Part shown: one piece after another, positions 46,565 through 55,262 of the stretch
Position numbering within the stretch: position 1 is the stretch's first letter
Layout: every line of letters starts with the position of its first letter
Source of the DNA: Betaproteobacteria bacterium
Lineage (GTDB): Bacteria; Pseudomonadota; Gammaproteobacteria; Burkholderiales; Ga0077523
NCBI GenBank assembly: GCA_016713305.1
Contig: JADJPK010000014.1
Coordinates: 124,001-188,000, forward strand
DNA length: 64,000 nt
Direction of reading: 5' to 3'
Translations under genes and position numbers: made by a program
The notes under the pieces: model-generated
Seen by the model: the letters and a program-made list of their open reading frames with translations, nothing else
Databases searched by the model: none
Told to the model about the DNA's origin: nothing

Positions 46565-48358
46565 ATGCAGCACATCCGCAACTTCTCCATCATCGCCCAC
46601 ATCGATCACGGCAAGTCGACGCTTGCGGATCGGTTCATCCAATTCTGCGGCGGCCTGTCCAACCGCGAGATGTCCGAGCAGGTTCTGGACTCCATGGATC
46701 TGGAGCGCGAGCGGGGCATCACGATCAAGGCCCAGACCGCCGCCCTGCGATATCGCGCCCTGGACGGGCAGGAATACCTCCTCAATCTCATCGACACTCC
46801 GGGACACGTGGATTTCTCCTACGAGGTGTCGCGTTCCCTGGCCGCCTGCGAGGGCGCGCTGCTGGTCGTGGACGCCTCACAGGGCGTGGAAGCCCAGACG
46901 GTCGCCAACTGCTACACGGCCATCGAGCAGGGCGTGGAGGTGGTGCCGGTACTGAACAAGATCGACCTGCCTTCCGCGGAGCCGGAGCGGGTGATGACCG
47001 AGATCGAGGACATCGTCGGCATTCCAGCCCAGGATGCGGTGCGGGCCAGCGCCAAGACCGGCCTGGGCGTACAGGACATCTTGGAAGCCGTCATCGCCCG
47101 CATCCCCCCGCCCAAGGGGGACCCCGAAGCGCCGCTCAAGGCGCTCGTCATCGACTCGTGGTTCGACAACTACGTGGGCGTCATCATGCTGGTCCGGGTG
47201 GTGGACGGCACCCTCGAACCGAAGGAAAAGCTGCTGCTCATGTCGAGCGGGGCCTCCTATCTGTGCGAGCAGGTCGGCGTGTTCACGCCCAAGTCGCGCG
47301 CCGTGGAACGCCTTTCCGCCGGCGAGGTGGGGTTCGTCATCGCGGGCATCAAGGAACTGAAGGACGCCCGCGTCGGCGACACCATCACCAAGGTGCAGCG
47401 GCCCGCCGTCGAGGCGCTGCCCGGCTTCAAGGAAATCAAGCCCCAGGTCTTCGCCGGTCTGTATCCGGTGGAGTCCAACGAGTACGAGGCCCTGCGCGAC
47501 GCGCTGGAAAAGCTGCACCTCAACGATTCGTCGCTGCACTACGAACCGGAGACATCCCAGGCACTGGGCTTCGGATTCCGCTGCGGCTTCCTCGGCCTGT
47601 TGCACATGGACATCGTGCAGGAGCGCCTGGAGCGCGAATACGGCATGAACCTGATCACCACCGCTCCCACGGTGATCTACGAGGTGCTCATGCGCGACGG
47701 CACGGTGCTGGAGGTCGAGAATCCCTCCCGGCTCCCCGACCCGTCCAAGATCGAGGAGATCCGCGAACCCATCATCACGGCGACCATCCTGGCGCCGCAG
47801 GATTACGTCGGCCCCGTCATCACCCTCTGCATGCAGAAGCGGGGTGCCCAGCGCAATCTCCAGTATTCGGGACGCCAGGTCGTGCTCACCTACGACCTGC
47901 CCCTGAACGAGGTGGTGATGGACTTCTTCGACAAGCTGAAGTCCGTGAGCCGCGGCTACGCGTCGCTCGACTACGAGTTCAAGGAGTTCCGCGCCGACGA
48001 CCTGGTCAAGCTCGACATCCTCATCAACAGCGAGCGCGTCGACGCCCTGTCGCTCATCGTGCACCGGGCCAATTCGCAGTACCGCGGCCGCGAACTGGTG
48101 TCGAAGATGCGCGAACTGATCCCGCGGCAGATGTTCGACATCGCGGTGCAGGCGGCCATCGGGTCGCACATCATCGCCCGCGAGACGGTCAAGGCGCTCC
48201 GCAAGAACGTGCTGGCCAAGTGCTACGGCGGCGACATCACCCGGAAGAAGAAGCTGCTTGAGAAGCAGAAGGAAGGCAAGCGGCGCATGAAGCAGGTGGG
48301 CAACGTCGAGATTCCCCAGGAAGCGTTCCTCGCCATTTTGCAGGTGGGCGACAAGTAG
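46565..48358 (+). CDS. lepA: Elongation factor 4 (LepA)
   Basis: 597 residues from ATG 46565 (MQHIRNFSIIAHIDHGKST). A ribosomal GTPase that back-translocates or aids assembly of 30S. G motifs: AHIDHGKS, RERGITIK, DTPGHVDF and NKIDLPSA; the C-terminal LepA-specific domain ends MKQVGNVEIPQEAFLAIL. GTG 46547 in the same frame lies in the hairpin arm and is not the likely start. No normal ribosome binding site is visible before the ATG, which is unusual. It begins the lepA-lepB-rnc-era run. Confidence 0.95.
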   Translation: MQHIRNFSIIAHIDHGKSTLADRFIQFCGGLSNREMSEQVLDSMDLERERGITIKAQTAALRYRALDGQEYLLNLIDTPGHVDFSYEVSRSLAACEGALLVVDASQGVEAQTVANCYTAIEQGVEVVPVLNKIDLPSAEPERVMTEIEDIVGIPAQDAVRASAKTGLGVQDILEAVIARIPPPKGDPEAPLKALVIDSWFDNYVGVIMLVRVVDGTLEPKEKLLLMSSGASYLCEQVGVFTPKSRAVERLSAGEVGFVIAGIKELKDARVGDTITKVQRPAVEALPGFKEIKPQVFAGLYPVESNEYEALRDALEKLHLNDSSLHYEPETSQALGFGFRCGFLGLLHMDIVQERLEREYGMNLITTAPTVIYEVLMRDGTVLEVENPSRLPDPSKIEEIREPIITATILAPQDYVGPVITLCMQKRGAQRNLQYSGRQVVLTYDLPLNEVVMDFFDKLKSVSRGYASLDYEFKEFRADDLVKLDILINSERVDALSLIVHRANSQYRGRELVSKMRELIPRQMFDIAVQAAIGSHIIARETVKALRKNVLAKCYGGDITRKKKLLEKQKEGKRRMKQVGNVEIPQEAFLAILQVGDK

Positions 48359-48388
48359 GAAGCCCCTCCACCCCAACCAAGAACACCC

Positions 48389-49192
48389 ATGAACTTCGCC
48401 CTGATCATGCTTCTGCTGCTCGTCTTCACGGGCGGCGTATGGCTGCTGGACATCTTCGTCTTCCGCAAGCGGCGCTCCTCCGAGCAGCGGGTGCCCTGGT
48501 GGATCGAGTATCCCGTCAGCTTCTTCCCGGTGATCCTCGTGGTGTTCCTGCTGCGCTCCTTTCTCGTGGAACCGTTCAAGATTCCCTCCGGCTCCATGAT
48601 CCCGACGCTGCTGGTCGGCGATTACATCCTGGTGAACAAGTTCACCTACGGCATCCGCCTGCCGGTCGCGAACGTCAAGGTGATCGATCTCAATTCCCCC
48701 AAGCGTGGCGACGTCATGGTGTTCCGCTACCCCGAGAATCCATCGGTGGACTACATCAAGCGCGTGATCGGCACCCCGGGAGACATGGTGGAGTACCGCA
48801 GCAAGCGGCTCACCATCAACGGCAAGCTCGTCGAGGTGGAGGCGGAACCCGACTACAGCTACCTGGAACACGGACTCAACTTCATCAGCACCAAGCGCTT
48901 CCGCGAGAAGCTGGGCGACGAGCCGCACTCCACGATCGTCAACCTGGATGCGCCGCCGGTCCAGCTGGCGGGCGTGCGGTCGTTCCCGCATCGCGAGAAC
49001 TGCGAATACAATGACGATGGCTTCCGCTGCAAGGTGCCGCCCGGGCACTACTTCATGATGGGCGACAACCGCGATTCCAGCAGCGACAGCCGTTACTGGG
49101 GGTTCGTCCCGGACGAGAACATCGTGGGCAGGGCGTTCTTCATCTGGATGAACTTCGGCCAACTGAGTCGGGTGGGCACCTCGATCAGATGA
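48389..49192 (+). CDS. lepB: Signal peptidase I
   Basis: 267 residues. Two N-terminal helices (about 3-22 and 42-60) anchor it in the inner membrane; the periplasmic catalytic Ser 69 (PSGSM) and Lys 124 (DYIKR) are in place, as is the box-E motif GDNRDSSSDSRYWG. It cleaves Sec and Tat signal peptides. It directly follows lepA. Confidence 0.95.
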   Translation: MNFALIMLLLLVFTGGVWLLDIFVFRKRRSSEQRVPWWIEYPVSFFPVILVVFLLRSFLVEPFKIPSGSMIPTLLVGDYILVNKFTYGIRLPVANVKVIDLNSPKRGDVMVFRYPENPSVDYIKRVIGTPGDMVEYRSKRLTINGKLVEVEAEPDYSYLEHGLNFISTKRFREKLGDEPHSTIVNLDAPPVQLAGVRSFPHRENCEYNDDGFRCKVPPGHYFMMGDNRDSSSDSRYWGFVPDENIVGRAFFIWMNFGQLSRVGTSIR

Positions 49193-49230
49193 GCGGGGAC
49201 GCCTTCAAATTGATCGCTTGCGGAGCAGGA

Positions 49231-49581
49231 ATGAAAAGACAACGCGGTTTGAGCCTGATCGGTCTGATCTTCGTGGGCTTTCTGCTGTTCTTCGCCGCCC
49301 TGGTGGGCATGAAGGCGCTGCCCGCCTACATCGAGTACTTCACGATCAAGAAGCACATCTCCGAGCTGGCGCGCGGGGGAGAAGGAACGTCCCCGAGGGA
49401 GATCCAGGGCAATTTCGACAAGCGGGCGTCCATCGACGACATCACCTCCATCCAGGGCCGCGACCTCGAGGTCACCAAGAACGGCGAGTCGGTGTCGATC
49501 AGCGCGAGCTACGCCAAGAAGGTACCGCTGTTCGGCCACGTGAGCCTGTGCTTCGATTTCGAGATCACCAGCGGCCGCTGA
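49231..49581 (+). CDS. DUF4845 membrane protein
   Basis: 116 residues, one N-terminal membrane helix with a prepilin-like start (MKRQRGLSLIGLIFVGFL), then a small periplasmic domain. ATG 49231 has GGAGCAGGA upstream, so the longer frame from 49189 was rejected. DUF4845 proteins are conserved between lepB and rnc in Betaproteobacteria; the function is unknown, though the N-terminus resembles type IV pilin-like signals. Confidence 0.8.
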   Translation: MKRQRGLSLIGLIFVGFLLFFAALVGMKALPAYIEYFTIKKHISELARGGEGTSPREIQGNFDKRASIDDITSIQGRDLEVTKNGESVSISASYAKKVPLFGHVSLCFDFEITSGR

Positions 49582-49597
49582 GGCGCCGCTCGCGCTG

Positions 49598-50278
49598 ATG
49601 CACGATCTCGAGCGGGACGATGCGCTCGGCCATGTCTTCACCCACCGCCACCTGCTTCACCAGGCGCTGACGCATCGCAGCCACGGCCAGCCGCACAACG
49701 AGCGGCTGGAATTCGTCGGCGACGCCGTCCTCAATTGCGTCATCGCCGCCGCCCTGTTCGATCGTCATCCGGCCATGCCGGAGGGAGAGCTCTCCCGCCT
49801 GCGCTCATCCCTCGTGAACCAGACGAGCCTCGCCGAGCAGGCGCTGAGGATCGACCTCGGGGGGCATCTGCTGCTTGGAGAAGGCGAGGTGAGAAGCGGC
49901 GGGGCTTCGCGGCCATCGATGCTTGCCGATGCCCTGGAAGCCTTGTTCGGCGCGGTCTTTCTGGATGCCGGGTATGACCGCGCACAGGCCGCGATCCTGC
50001 GGCTGTTCGAGCCTGCGCTCGCCACGGCCCAGTCACGCAGTGTGGGAAAGGATGCAAAGACATCGCTGCAGGAATGGCTCCAGGCCCGCCGGATGCCGCT
50101 GCCGGAGTATCGGGTCACCGGGATCTCGGGCGAGGCTCACAGCCAGATGTTCGAAGTGGAGTGCGTGGTGGACATGCTCGCAATGGCACAGAAAGGGCGG
50201 GGCGTGAGCCGCCGCGCGGCGGAGCAGTCGGCCGCGCAGAGAGTGCTCGAGGAAATCGTGAAGGAGGGCAAGTCATGA
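49598..50278 (+). CDS. rnc: Ribonuclease III
   Basis: 226 residues. The signature NERLEFVGDAVLN (34-46) supplies metal-binding Glu 38 and Asp 42; the dsRNA-binding domain is at about 150-222. It processes rRNA precursors and structured mRNAs. The stop overlaps era as ATGA. Confidence 0.95.
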   Translation: MHDLERDDALGHVFTHRHLLHQALTHRSHGQPHNERLEFVGDAVLNCVIAAALFDRHPAMPEGELSRLRSSLVNQTSLAEQALRIDLGGHLLLGEGEVRSGGASRPSMLADALEALFGAVFLDAGYDRAQAAILRLFEPALATAQSRSVGKDAKTSLQEWLQARRMPLPEYRVTGISGEAHSQMFEVECVVDMLAMAQKGRGVSRRAAEQSAAQRVLEEIVKEGKS

Positions 50279-51156
50279 CCCATCGGTGCGGATTCGTGGC
50301 CGTGGTCGGCCGGCCCAACGTGGGCAAGTCCACGCTCGTCAATCGTCTCGTCGGCCAGAAGGTGACGATCACGTCCCGCAAGGCCCAGACGACACGCCAT
50401 GCCGTGCTGGGCATCGTGTCCCGCGAAGACGCGCAGTTTGTCTTCGTCGACACGCCCGGCTATCAGACGCGCCACGGCGGCGCCCTCAACCGTGCCCTCA
50501 ACCGGGCCGTCACGGACAGTCTCTCGGACGTCGATGTCATCCTGCTGGTGCTGGAGGGAACGCGCTTCGGCGACGAGGACCGGAAGGTTCTGCGGCTGGT
50601 ACCGCCCCAGGTCCCCGTCGTCGTGGCCCTGAACAAGATCGATCTCATCGCGCGCAAGGAGGACCTGCTGCCGTTCCTGGCGCAGTTGCAGCACGAGCGG
50701 GAGTTTGCCGCGATGGTCCCCGTCAGCGCGGAGAAGGGAACGCAGTGCGACTCGCTGCTCGACGCGCTCGCCCTCTGTCTGCCCGAAGGCCCTGCGCTCT
50801 ACGACGTCGATCAGGTCACCGACCGGAGCGAACGCTTTCTGGCGGGCGAGATCCTGCGCGAGAAGATCTTCCGTCTCACCGGCGACGAGCTGCCCTACGG
50901 GACGGGCGTCGTGGTCACGAGCTTCGAGACCGAGGGGCAGTTGCGGCGCATCGAGTGCGTGGTGGTCGTCGCGCGCGAGACTCACAAGGGCATGGTGATC
51001 GGACAGGGCGGGCAGCAGCTGAAACGCATTGCCACGGAGGCGCGTCTGGACATGGAGCGCCAGTTCGGGGGCCGCGTCTACCTTGACGTGCGGGTACGGG
51101 TCGACGCCGACTGGAGCCATGACCCGCGGCGCCTTCGCAAGTACGGCTATGCCTGA
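50275..51156 (+). CDS. era: GTPase Era
   Basis: 293 residues. G1 GRPNVGKS (12-19), G3 DTPG, G4 NKID, and a C-terminal KH domain (VIGQGGQQLKRI). It assists 16S rRNA 3'-end maturation. ATG 50275 overlaps the rnc stop, and recO begins inside its last codons. Confidence 0.95.
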   Translation: MTHRCGFVAVVGRPNVGKSTLVNRLVGQKVTITSRKAQTTRHAVLGIVSREDAQFVFVDTPGYQTRHGGALNRALNRAVTDSLSDVDVILLVLEGTRFGDEDRKVLRLVPPQVPVVVALNKIDLIARKEDLLPFLAQLQHEREFAAMVPVSAEKGTQCDSLLDALALCLPEGPALYDVDQVTDRSERFLAGEILREKIFRLTGDELPYGTGVVVTSFETEGQLRRIECVVVVARETHKGMVIGQGGQQLKRIATEARLDMERQFGGRVYLDVRVRVDADWSHDPRRLRKYGYA

Positions 51157-51933
51157 CGGTGGCGCGCCCCAGTCCCCCGGATCGCCGCCCGCGCGGGGGG
51201 GAGAGCAGAAACGCGTCCTCAACGAGCCCGCGTTCGTGCTGCATACCCGTCCCTGGAAGGAGACGAGCCTCATTCTCGAACTGCTGACGCGGCATCATGG
51301 CCGCGTCGCCGCGGTCGCCAGGGGGCCCGCCGGCCCACTTCGCAGCTGCGTTCGCTGCTCCTGCCGTTGCAGCCGGTGCTCGTCACCTGGTCCGGCAAGT
51401 CCGAGGTGCGGCTCGTCCACACGGTGGAATGGCAAGGGGGGATTGCCCAACTCTCCGGTACCGCGCTGCTGTGCGGGTTCTATCTCAACGAGCTCCTGGT
51501 GACAGCTTTGGCGCGCGACGATCCCCACGAAGGCCTCTTCGATGCGTATGAGGCGGCGCTGCGGGAACTCGCGACGGGGCCGTTCCAGAGCCGTGTCCTG
51601 CGCCGCTTCGAGATCACGCTGCTCGGCGAGCTGGGCTATGGCCTGCAGCTGCAGGAAGACGCCCGGCTGGGCACGCCCTTGATCGACGGGACGCGCTACC
51701 GCTATCTTCCGGAGAGCGGCCCGGTCGTCCACGCCGGGCCGGAAAGCGAGGAGCAGGTGATCGTGTACGGCAAGACGCTCCTCGACATGGAGCGGGGCGA
51801 TTACGGAGATCCGGTCACGGCGGCCGAAGCGAAGAAGCTCATGCGCGCGCTCATCTCGCACCATCTCGGCAACCCGCCGCTGCATTCGCGCCAGCTGCTC
51901 CTGGATGTGCGCAACAACGCCGGATCGCCATGA
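51149..51933 (+). CDS. recO: DNA repair protein RecO (frameshift)
   Basis: About 261 residues when joined. ATG 51149 opens within the end of era. The OB-fold N-terminus FVLHTRPWKETSLILELLT ... VAAVARG is in one frame; the rest (RRPTSQLRSLLLPLQPVLVTW to the stop) is in another. One additional G in the GGGGG at 51321-51325 would give V-A-R-G-A-R-R-P-T-S without interruption. RecO loads RecA with RecR. Because the genes around are all intact, a sequencing or assembly error is as likely as a real mutation. The stop overlaps pdxJ as ATGA. Confidence 0.85.
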
Positions 51934-52679
51934 CGAAACTCTCGGTCAATCTCAACAAGGTCGCCCTGGTGCGCAACACACGTCCGCTGGGCATTCCCAG
52001 CGTGACGAAGATGGCACGCATCGCGCTCAATGCCGGAGCCGCGGGCCTCACCGTCCACCCGCGGCCGGACGGCCGCCACATCCGTCCGCACGACGTGCGG
52101 GAACTCGCCGAACTGCTGCGCTTCTATCCCGAGCGCGAGTTCAACATCGAGGGCAATCCCTTCCACAACGTCATGGCGCTGGTGGAGGAGGTGAGGCCGC
52201 ACCAGTGCACGCTCGTGCCGGACGATCCGGACGCGCCGACGTCGGATCACGGGTGGGATCTGGCCCGCGACGGCGAGCGGTTGCGGCCGGTCATCGCGCA
52301 CCTGCATGCGCTGGATGTGCGGGTCAGTCTGTTCATGGATCCGGACCCCCAGGCCATGGAACGGGCCCGCGAGATCGGCGCGGATCGGGTGGAGCTCTAT
52401 ACGGAGCCCTATGCGCGTGAACATGGAACTGCCTCACAGGCAGACAGCCTGCAGCGTTATGCGGATACCGCCCGGGCAGCCCGGAGAGCAGGACTGGGCG
52501 TGAACGCCGGCCACGATCTCAACCTCGACAATCTGGACGACTTCCTGGCCGGCGTACCCGGAGTCCTGGAAGTCTCCATCGGCCATGCGCTCACCGCCGA
52601 CGCACTGGAGATGGGCATGGGAGCGGCAGTCCGTGCCTATCTCGAATTGACTTCCCGCGTGCGGACGGCCGCGTCGTGA
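51930..52679 (+). CDS. pdxJ: Pyridoxine 5'-phosphate synthase
   Basis: 249 residues, TIM barrel. It condenses 3-amino-2-oxopropyl phosphate with deoxyxylulose 5-phosphate. Motifs: LSVNLNKVALVRNTR, GAAGLTVHPRPDGRHI, ECTLVPD-like QCTLVPDDPDA, and GLGVNAGHDLNLDNL. Coupled by overlaps to recO (ATGA) and acpS (GTGA). Confidence 0.95.
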   Translation: MTKLSVNLNKVALVRNTRPLGIPSVTKMARIALNAGAAGLTVHPRPDGRHIRPHDVRELAELLRFYPEREFNIEGNPFHNVMALVEEVRPHQCTLVPDDPDAPTSDHGWDLARDGERLRPVIAHLHALDVRVSLFMDPDPQAMERAREIGADRVELYTEPYAREHGTASQADSLQRYADTARAARRAGLGVNAGHDLNLDNLDDFLAGVPGVLEVSIGHALTADALEMGMGAAVRAYLELTSRVRTAAS

Positions 52680-53065
52680 TCTACGGCATCGGGGTGGACA
52701 TGGTGGAAGTGGGCCGCGTGCGCGATGCGCTGGCGCGGCACGGCGACCGTTTCGCTGCCCGCATCCTGGCCGAACCGGAGTGGCCCGAGTTCCGCAGCGC
52801 GCGCGACGGCGCTTCCTGGCTGGCCAAGCGTTTCGCTGCGAAGGAGGCCTTCGGCAAGGCCACGGGCATCGGCATCCGGGCTCCGGTGACGCTGCGCGCG
52901 ATGTGGGTCGACAAGGATGCGCTGGGACGTCCGTCGTTCGCGTTCGCCCCGGCGGTGCAGGAGTGGCTCGACGCCCGCGCGATCCATGCCCACCATCTCT
53001 CGTTGAGTGACGAAGCCACGATGGCGGTCGCGTTCGTCGTGCTCGAAACACGGGGTGAGGAATGA
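52676..53065 (+). CDS. acpS: Holo-[acyl-carrier-protein] synthase
   Basis: 129 residues, GTG start at 52676. It transfers 4'-phosphopantetheine from CoA to ACP. Mg2+-binding Asp (IGVDMVEVGRV) and Glu (AKRFAAKEAFGKATG) are present. Coupled to pdxJ and nagZ by four-base overlaps. Confidence 0.95.
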   Translation: MIYGIGVDMVEVGRVRDALARHGDRFAARILAEPEWPEFRSARDGASWLAKRFAAKEAFGKATGIGIRAPVTLRAMWVDKDALGRPSFAFAPAVQEWLDARAIHAHHLSLSDEATMAVAFVVLETRGEE

Positions 53066-54126
53066 AGCCGGTGGAACTGCCGCTGGGGCCTGTGATGCTG
53101 GATGTCCGCGGGCTCGAACTGGAGCCGGACGAACGCGACATGCTGCAGCATCCCGCCACGGGCGGCGTGATCCTGTTCACGCGCAACTATGTCGATCCCG
53201 GACAGCTCGCGGCCCTCGTTGCCAGCATCCACGAAATCAGGAATCCGCGGCTGCTCGTGGCGGTGGATCACGAGGGTGGCCGTGTCCAGCGCTTCCGCCA
53301 GGACTTCACTCGCATTCCCGCCATGGGCGAGATCGGCAAGGCGTGGACGCACCATCGCGACACCGGCCGAAGACTCGCGCACGAGGCAGGTGTAGTACTC
53401 GCGCTGGAGCTTCGCGCACTGGGCGTCGACTTCACATTCGCACCGGTGCTCGACCTCGACCATGGCCGCAGCCGCGTGATCGGCGACCGCTCGTTCCACC
53501 GCGATCCCTATGCGGTCGCGGAACTCGCGAGTGCGCTCGTGGCGGGTCTTGCCGAGGGCGGCATGGGCGCCGTCGGCAAGCATTTTCCCGGTCATGGATT
53601 TGCCGAAGCCGACTCTCACGTCGATGCGCCGGTGGACCCTCGCGACCTGGCAACGATCACGGCGGACGATCTCGTCCCCTTCCAGCATCTCGTGTCGAAC
53701 GGATTGACAGGCGTGATGCCGGCCCACGTGATCTATCCCGCGGTCGACAACCGGCCGGCCGGGTATTCCCGCCGATGGTTGAAGGACATTCTGCGGGGCC
53801 AGCTCGGATTCCAGGGCATCGTCTTCAGCGACGATCTGTCCATGGTCGGCGCTCACAGCGCGGGCGGCATCGTGGACCGGGCCGAGGCCGCGCTCGAGGC
53901 AGGCTGCGATATGGTCTTGGTTTGCAACGATTCCAGTTCGGCGCGCGAGCTTGTGAATCATCTGAAGGCGCGTTGCTCCGCCCCGACACTGGCGGCCATG
54001 GCGCGGTTGCACGGCCGCGCGCGGCCCGCCGGCTTCACCGCCCTGCGCGAGCATCCCCAGTATGTTCATGCGCTCGCCACCCTGTCGCATTGGCAAAGCC
54101 CTTCCGGAGATCTGCCTCTGGCGTGA
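53062..54126 (+). CDS. nagZ: Beta-N-acetylhexosaminidase NagZ
   Basis: 354 residues, GH3 family, cytoplasmic. It releases GlcNAc from anhydro-muropeptides in cell-wall recycling. Motifs: VDHEGGRVQRF, GKHFPGHGFAEADSH (catalytic His loop) and VFSDDLSMVGA (nucleophile Asp). End of the coupled era-recO-pdxJ-acpS-nagZ set. Confidence 0.95.
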   Translation: MKPVELPLGPVMLDVRGLELEPDERDMLQHPATGGVILFTRNYVDPGQLAALVASIHEIRNPRLLVAVDHEGGRVQRFRQDFTRIPAMGEIGKAWTHHRDTGRRLAHEAGVVLALELRALGVDFTFAPVLDLDHGRSRVIGDRSFHRDPYAVAELASALVAGLAEGGMGAVGKHFPGHGFAEADSHVDAPVDPRDLATITADDLVPFQHLVSNGLTGVMPAHVIYPAVDNRPAGYSRRWLKDILRGQLGFQGIVFSDDLSMVGAHSAGGIVDRAEAALEAGCDMVLVCNDSSSARELVNHLKARCSAPTLAAMARLHGRARPAGFTALREHPQYVHALATLSHWQSPSGDLPLA

Positions 54127-54201
54127 TACTCGCTATCCATCGGCGGGCAGGCGCGCTCGCCGATACGGCAAGGGCCGCCCAAGACAGCATGGAGACCTGA
54201 C

Positions 54202-54546
54202 ATGACTTTCGACTGGGATACGTGGAGCAAGCTCGCCAAGGACGACCCCGAAGCGTTCGAGCGCAAGCGCATCGAGACCATCGAGGCGCTCATCAGCAGC
54301 GCCTCCCCCGATCTGCAGCCCCGTCTTCGCGGCCTTCAGTTCCGCATCGACATGGAGCGTTCCCGTTCGTCCTCCCCCATGGGCGCCTGCGTGCGCATCA
54401 ATCGCATGATGTGGGACAGCTTCGGCGAACTGCGCGGCGCGCTCGACGACCTGCGCAAGGAATTGAACGGCACGGAGCGGCAGGTGGAACGCGCCCGTGC
54501 CCCCCGTCAGAGCGCGACCATCGTTCCGTTCCGCGCCACACGCTGA
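54202..54546 (+). CDS. DUF3135 family protein
   Basis: 114 residues beginning MTFDWDTWSKLAKDDPEAFE, with LQFRIDMERSRSSSPMGACVRINRMMWDSF, which matches DUF3135. Mostly helical and cytoplasmic; the function is unknown. Its stop is directly followed, in the same frame, by the coding sequence of a uracil-DNA glycosylase that lacks a standard start. Confidence 0.82.
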   Translation: MTFDWDTWSKLAKDDPEAFERKRIETIEALISSASPDLQPRLRGLQFRIDMERSRSSSPMGACVRINRMMWDSFGELRGALDDLRKELNGTERQVERARAPRQSATIVPFRATR

Positions 54547-54561
54547 CATCCGGAGTCGAAG

Positions 54562-55215
54562 CTGCGAAACACCCAACCGGAATTTCCGCAGCTTCTCCAG
54601 TGCACGCGCTGCGAGCGCCTGGCTTGCGCGCTCGCCCAGGCGCGTGCGGAGCATCCCGGGTATCACGCACGTCCCGTCGAGCCCTTCGGTGATCCGCATC
54701 CCCGCCTGCTGATCGTCGGCCTGGCTCCGGGCATGCACGGAGCCAATCGCACCGGCCGTCCATTCACCGGCGACTACGCCGGTGAACTTCTGTACGCCAC
54801 TCTGCACAAGTTCGGCTGGTCCAATCATCGCGGCAGCGCTTCGCCGCAGGACGGGCTGCAGCTCACAGGCTGCCGCATCACCAACGCCGTGAAGTGCTGG
54901 CCCCCGGAAAACAAGCCGCTGCCCGCGGAAGTCCGGATCTGCAATGCGTACCTCGCACAGGAGATCGAGGCGCTGGCGCCGGGCAGTGCCGTGCTCGCGT
55001 TGGGACAGATCGCGCACGGTGCGATCCTCCGTGCCTTGGGACTCAAGGCGTCGGCCGCGACCTTCGGCCACGCCGCCACCGCCGATCTGCCCGGCCGGCT
55101 CCGGCTCTTCGATAGCTATCACTGCTCCCGATACAATACGCAGACACGGCGGCTGACCGCGGAGATGTTCGAGGACGTCTTCCGCAGCATCGCTGCCTAT
55201 CTCGATCCACGCTGA
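54562..55215 (+). CDS. Uracil-DNA glycosylase, family 5-like, with CTG as probable start
   Basis: About 217 residues. It removes uracil (and possibly hypoxanthine) from DNA. The N-terminal Fe-S Cys pair (LLQCTRCERLAC), the active-site loop LLIVGLAPGMHGANRTGRPF, ITNAVKCWPPENKP and the DSYHCSRYNT motif identify the UdgB/family 5 type. The first ATG (54733) falls inside the active-site motif and would remove the Cys pair, so translation must begin upstream. Between the DUF3135 stop (54544-54546) and the Cys motif there is no ATG, GTG or TTG; CTG 54562, with GGAG 6 bases before it, is the only plausible start. Confidence 0.82.
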   Translation: MRNTQPEFPQLLQCTRCERLACALAQARAEHPGYHARPVEPFGDPHPRLLIVGLAPGMHGANRTGRPFTGDYAGELLYATLHKFGWSNHRGSASPQDGLQLTGCRITNAVKCWPPENKPLPAEVRICNAYLAQEIEALAPGSAVLALGQIAHGAILRALGLKASAATFGHAATADLPGRLRLFDSYHCSRYNTQTRRLTAEMFEDVFRSIAAYLDPR

Positions 55216-55262
55216 CGCGCACCTCCGGGGACGCGCCTGTCGCCGCTCCCACGACGTCCCCG

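Noticed and set aside
46877..49162. Long minus-strand open frame (over 700 codons) opposite lepA and lepB
   Set aside because: It is antisense to two clearly conserved genes, its translation is His/Val/Asp-rich without motifs, and it is a codon-usage shadow in high-GC DNA.
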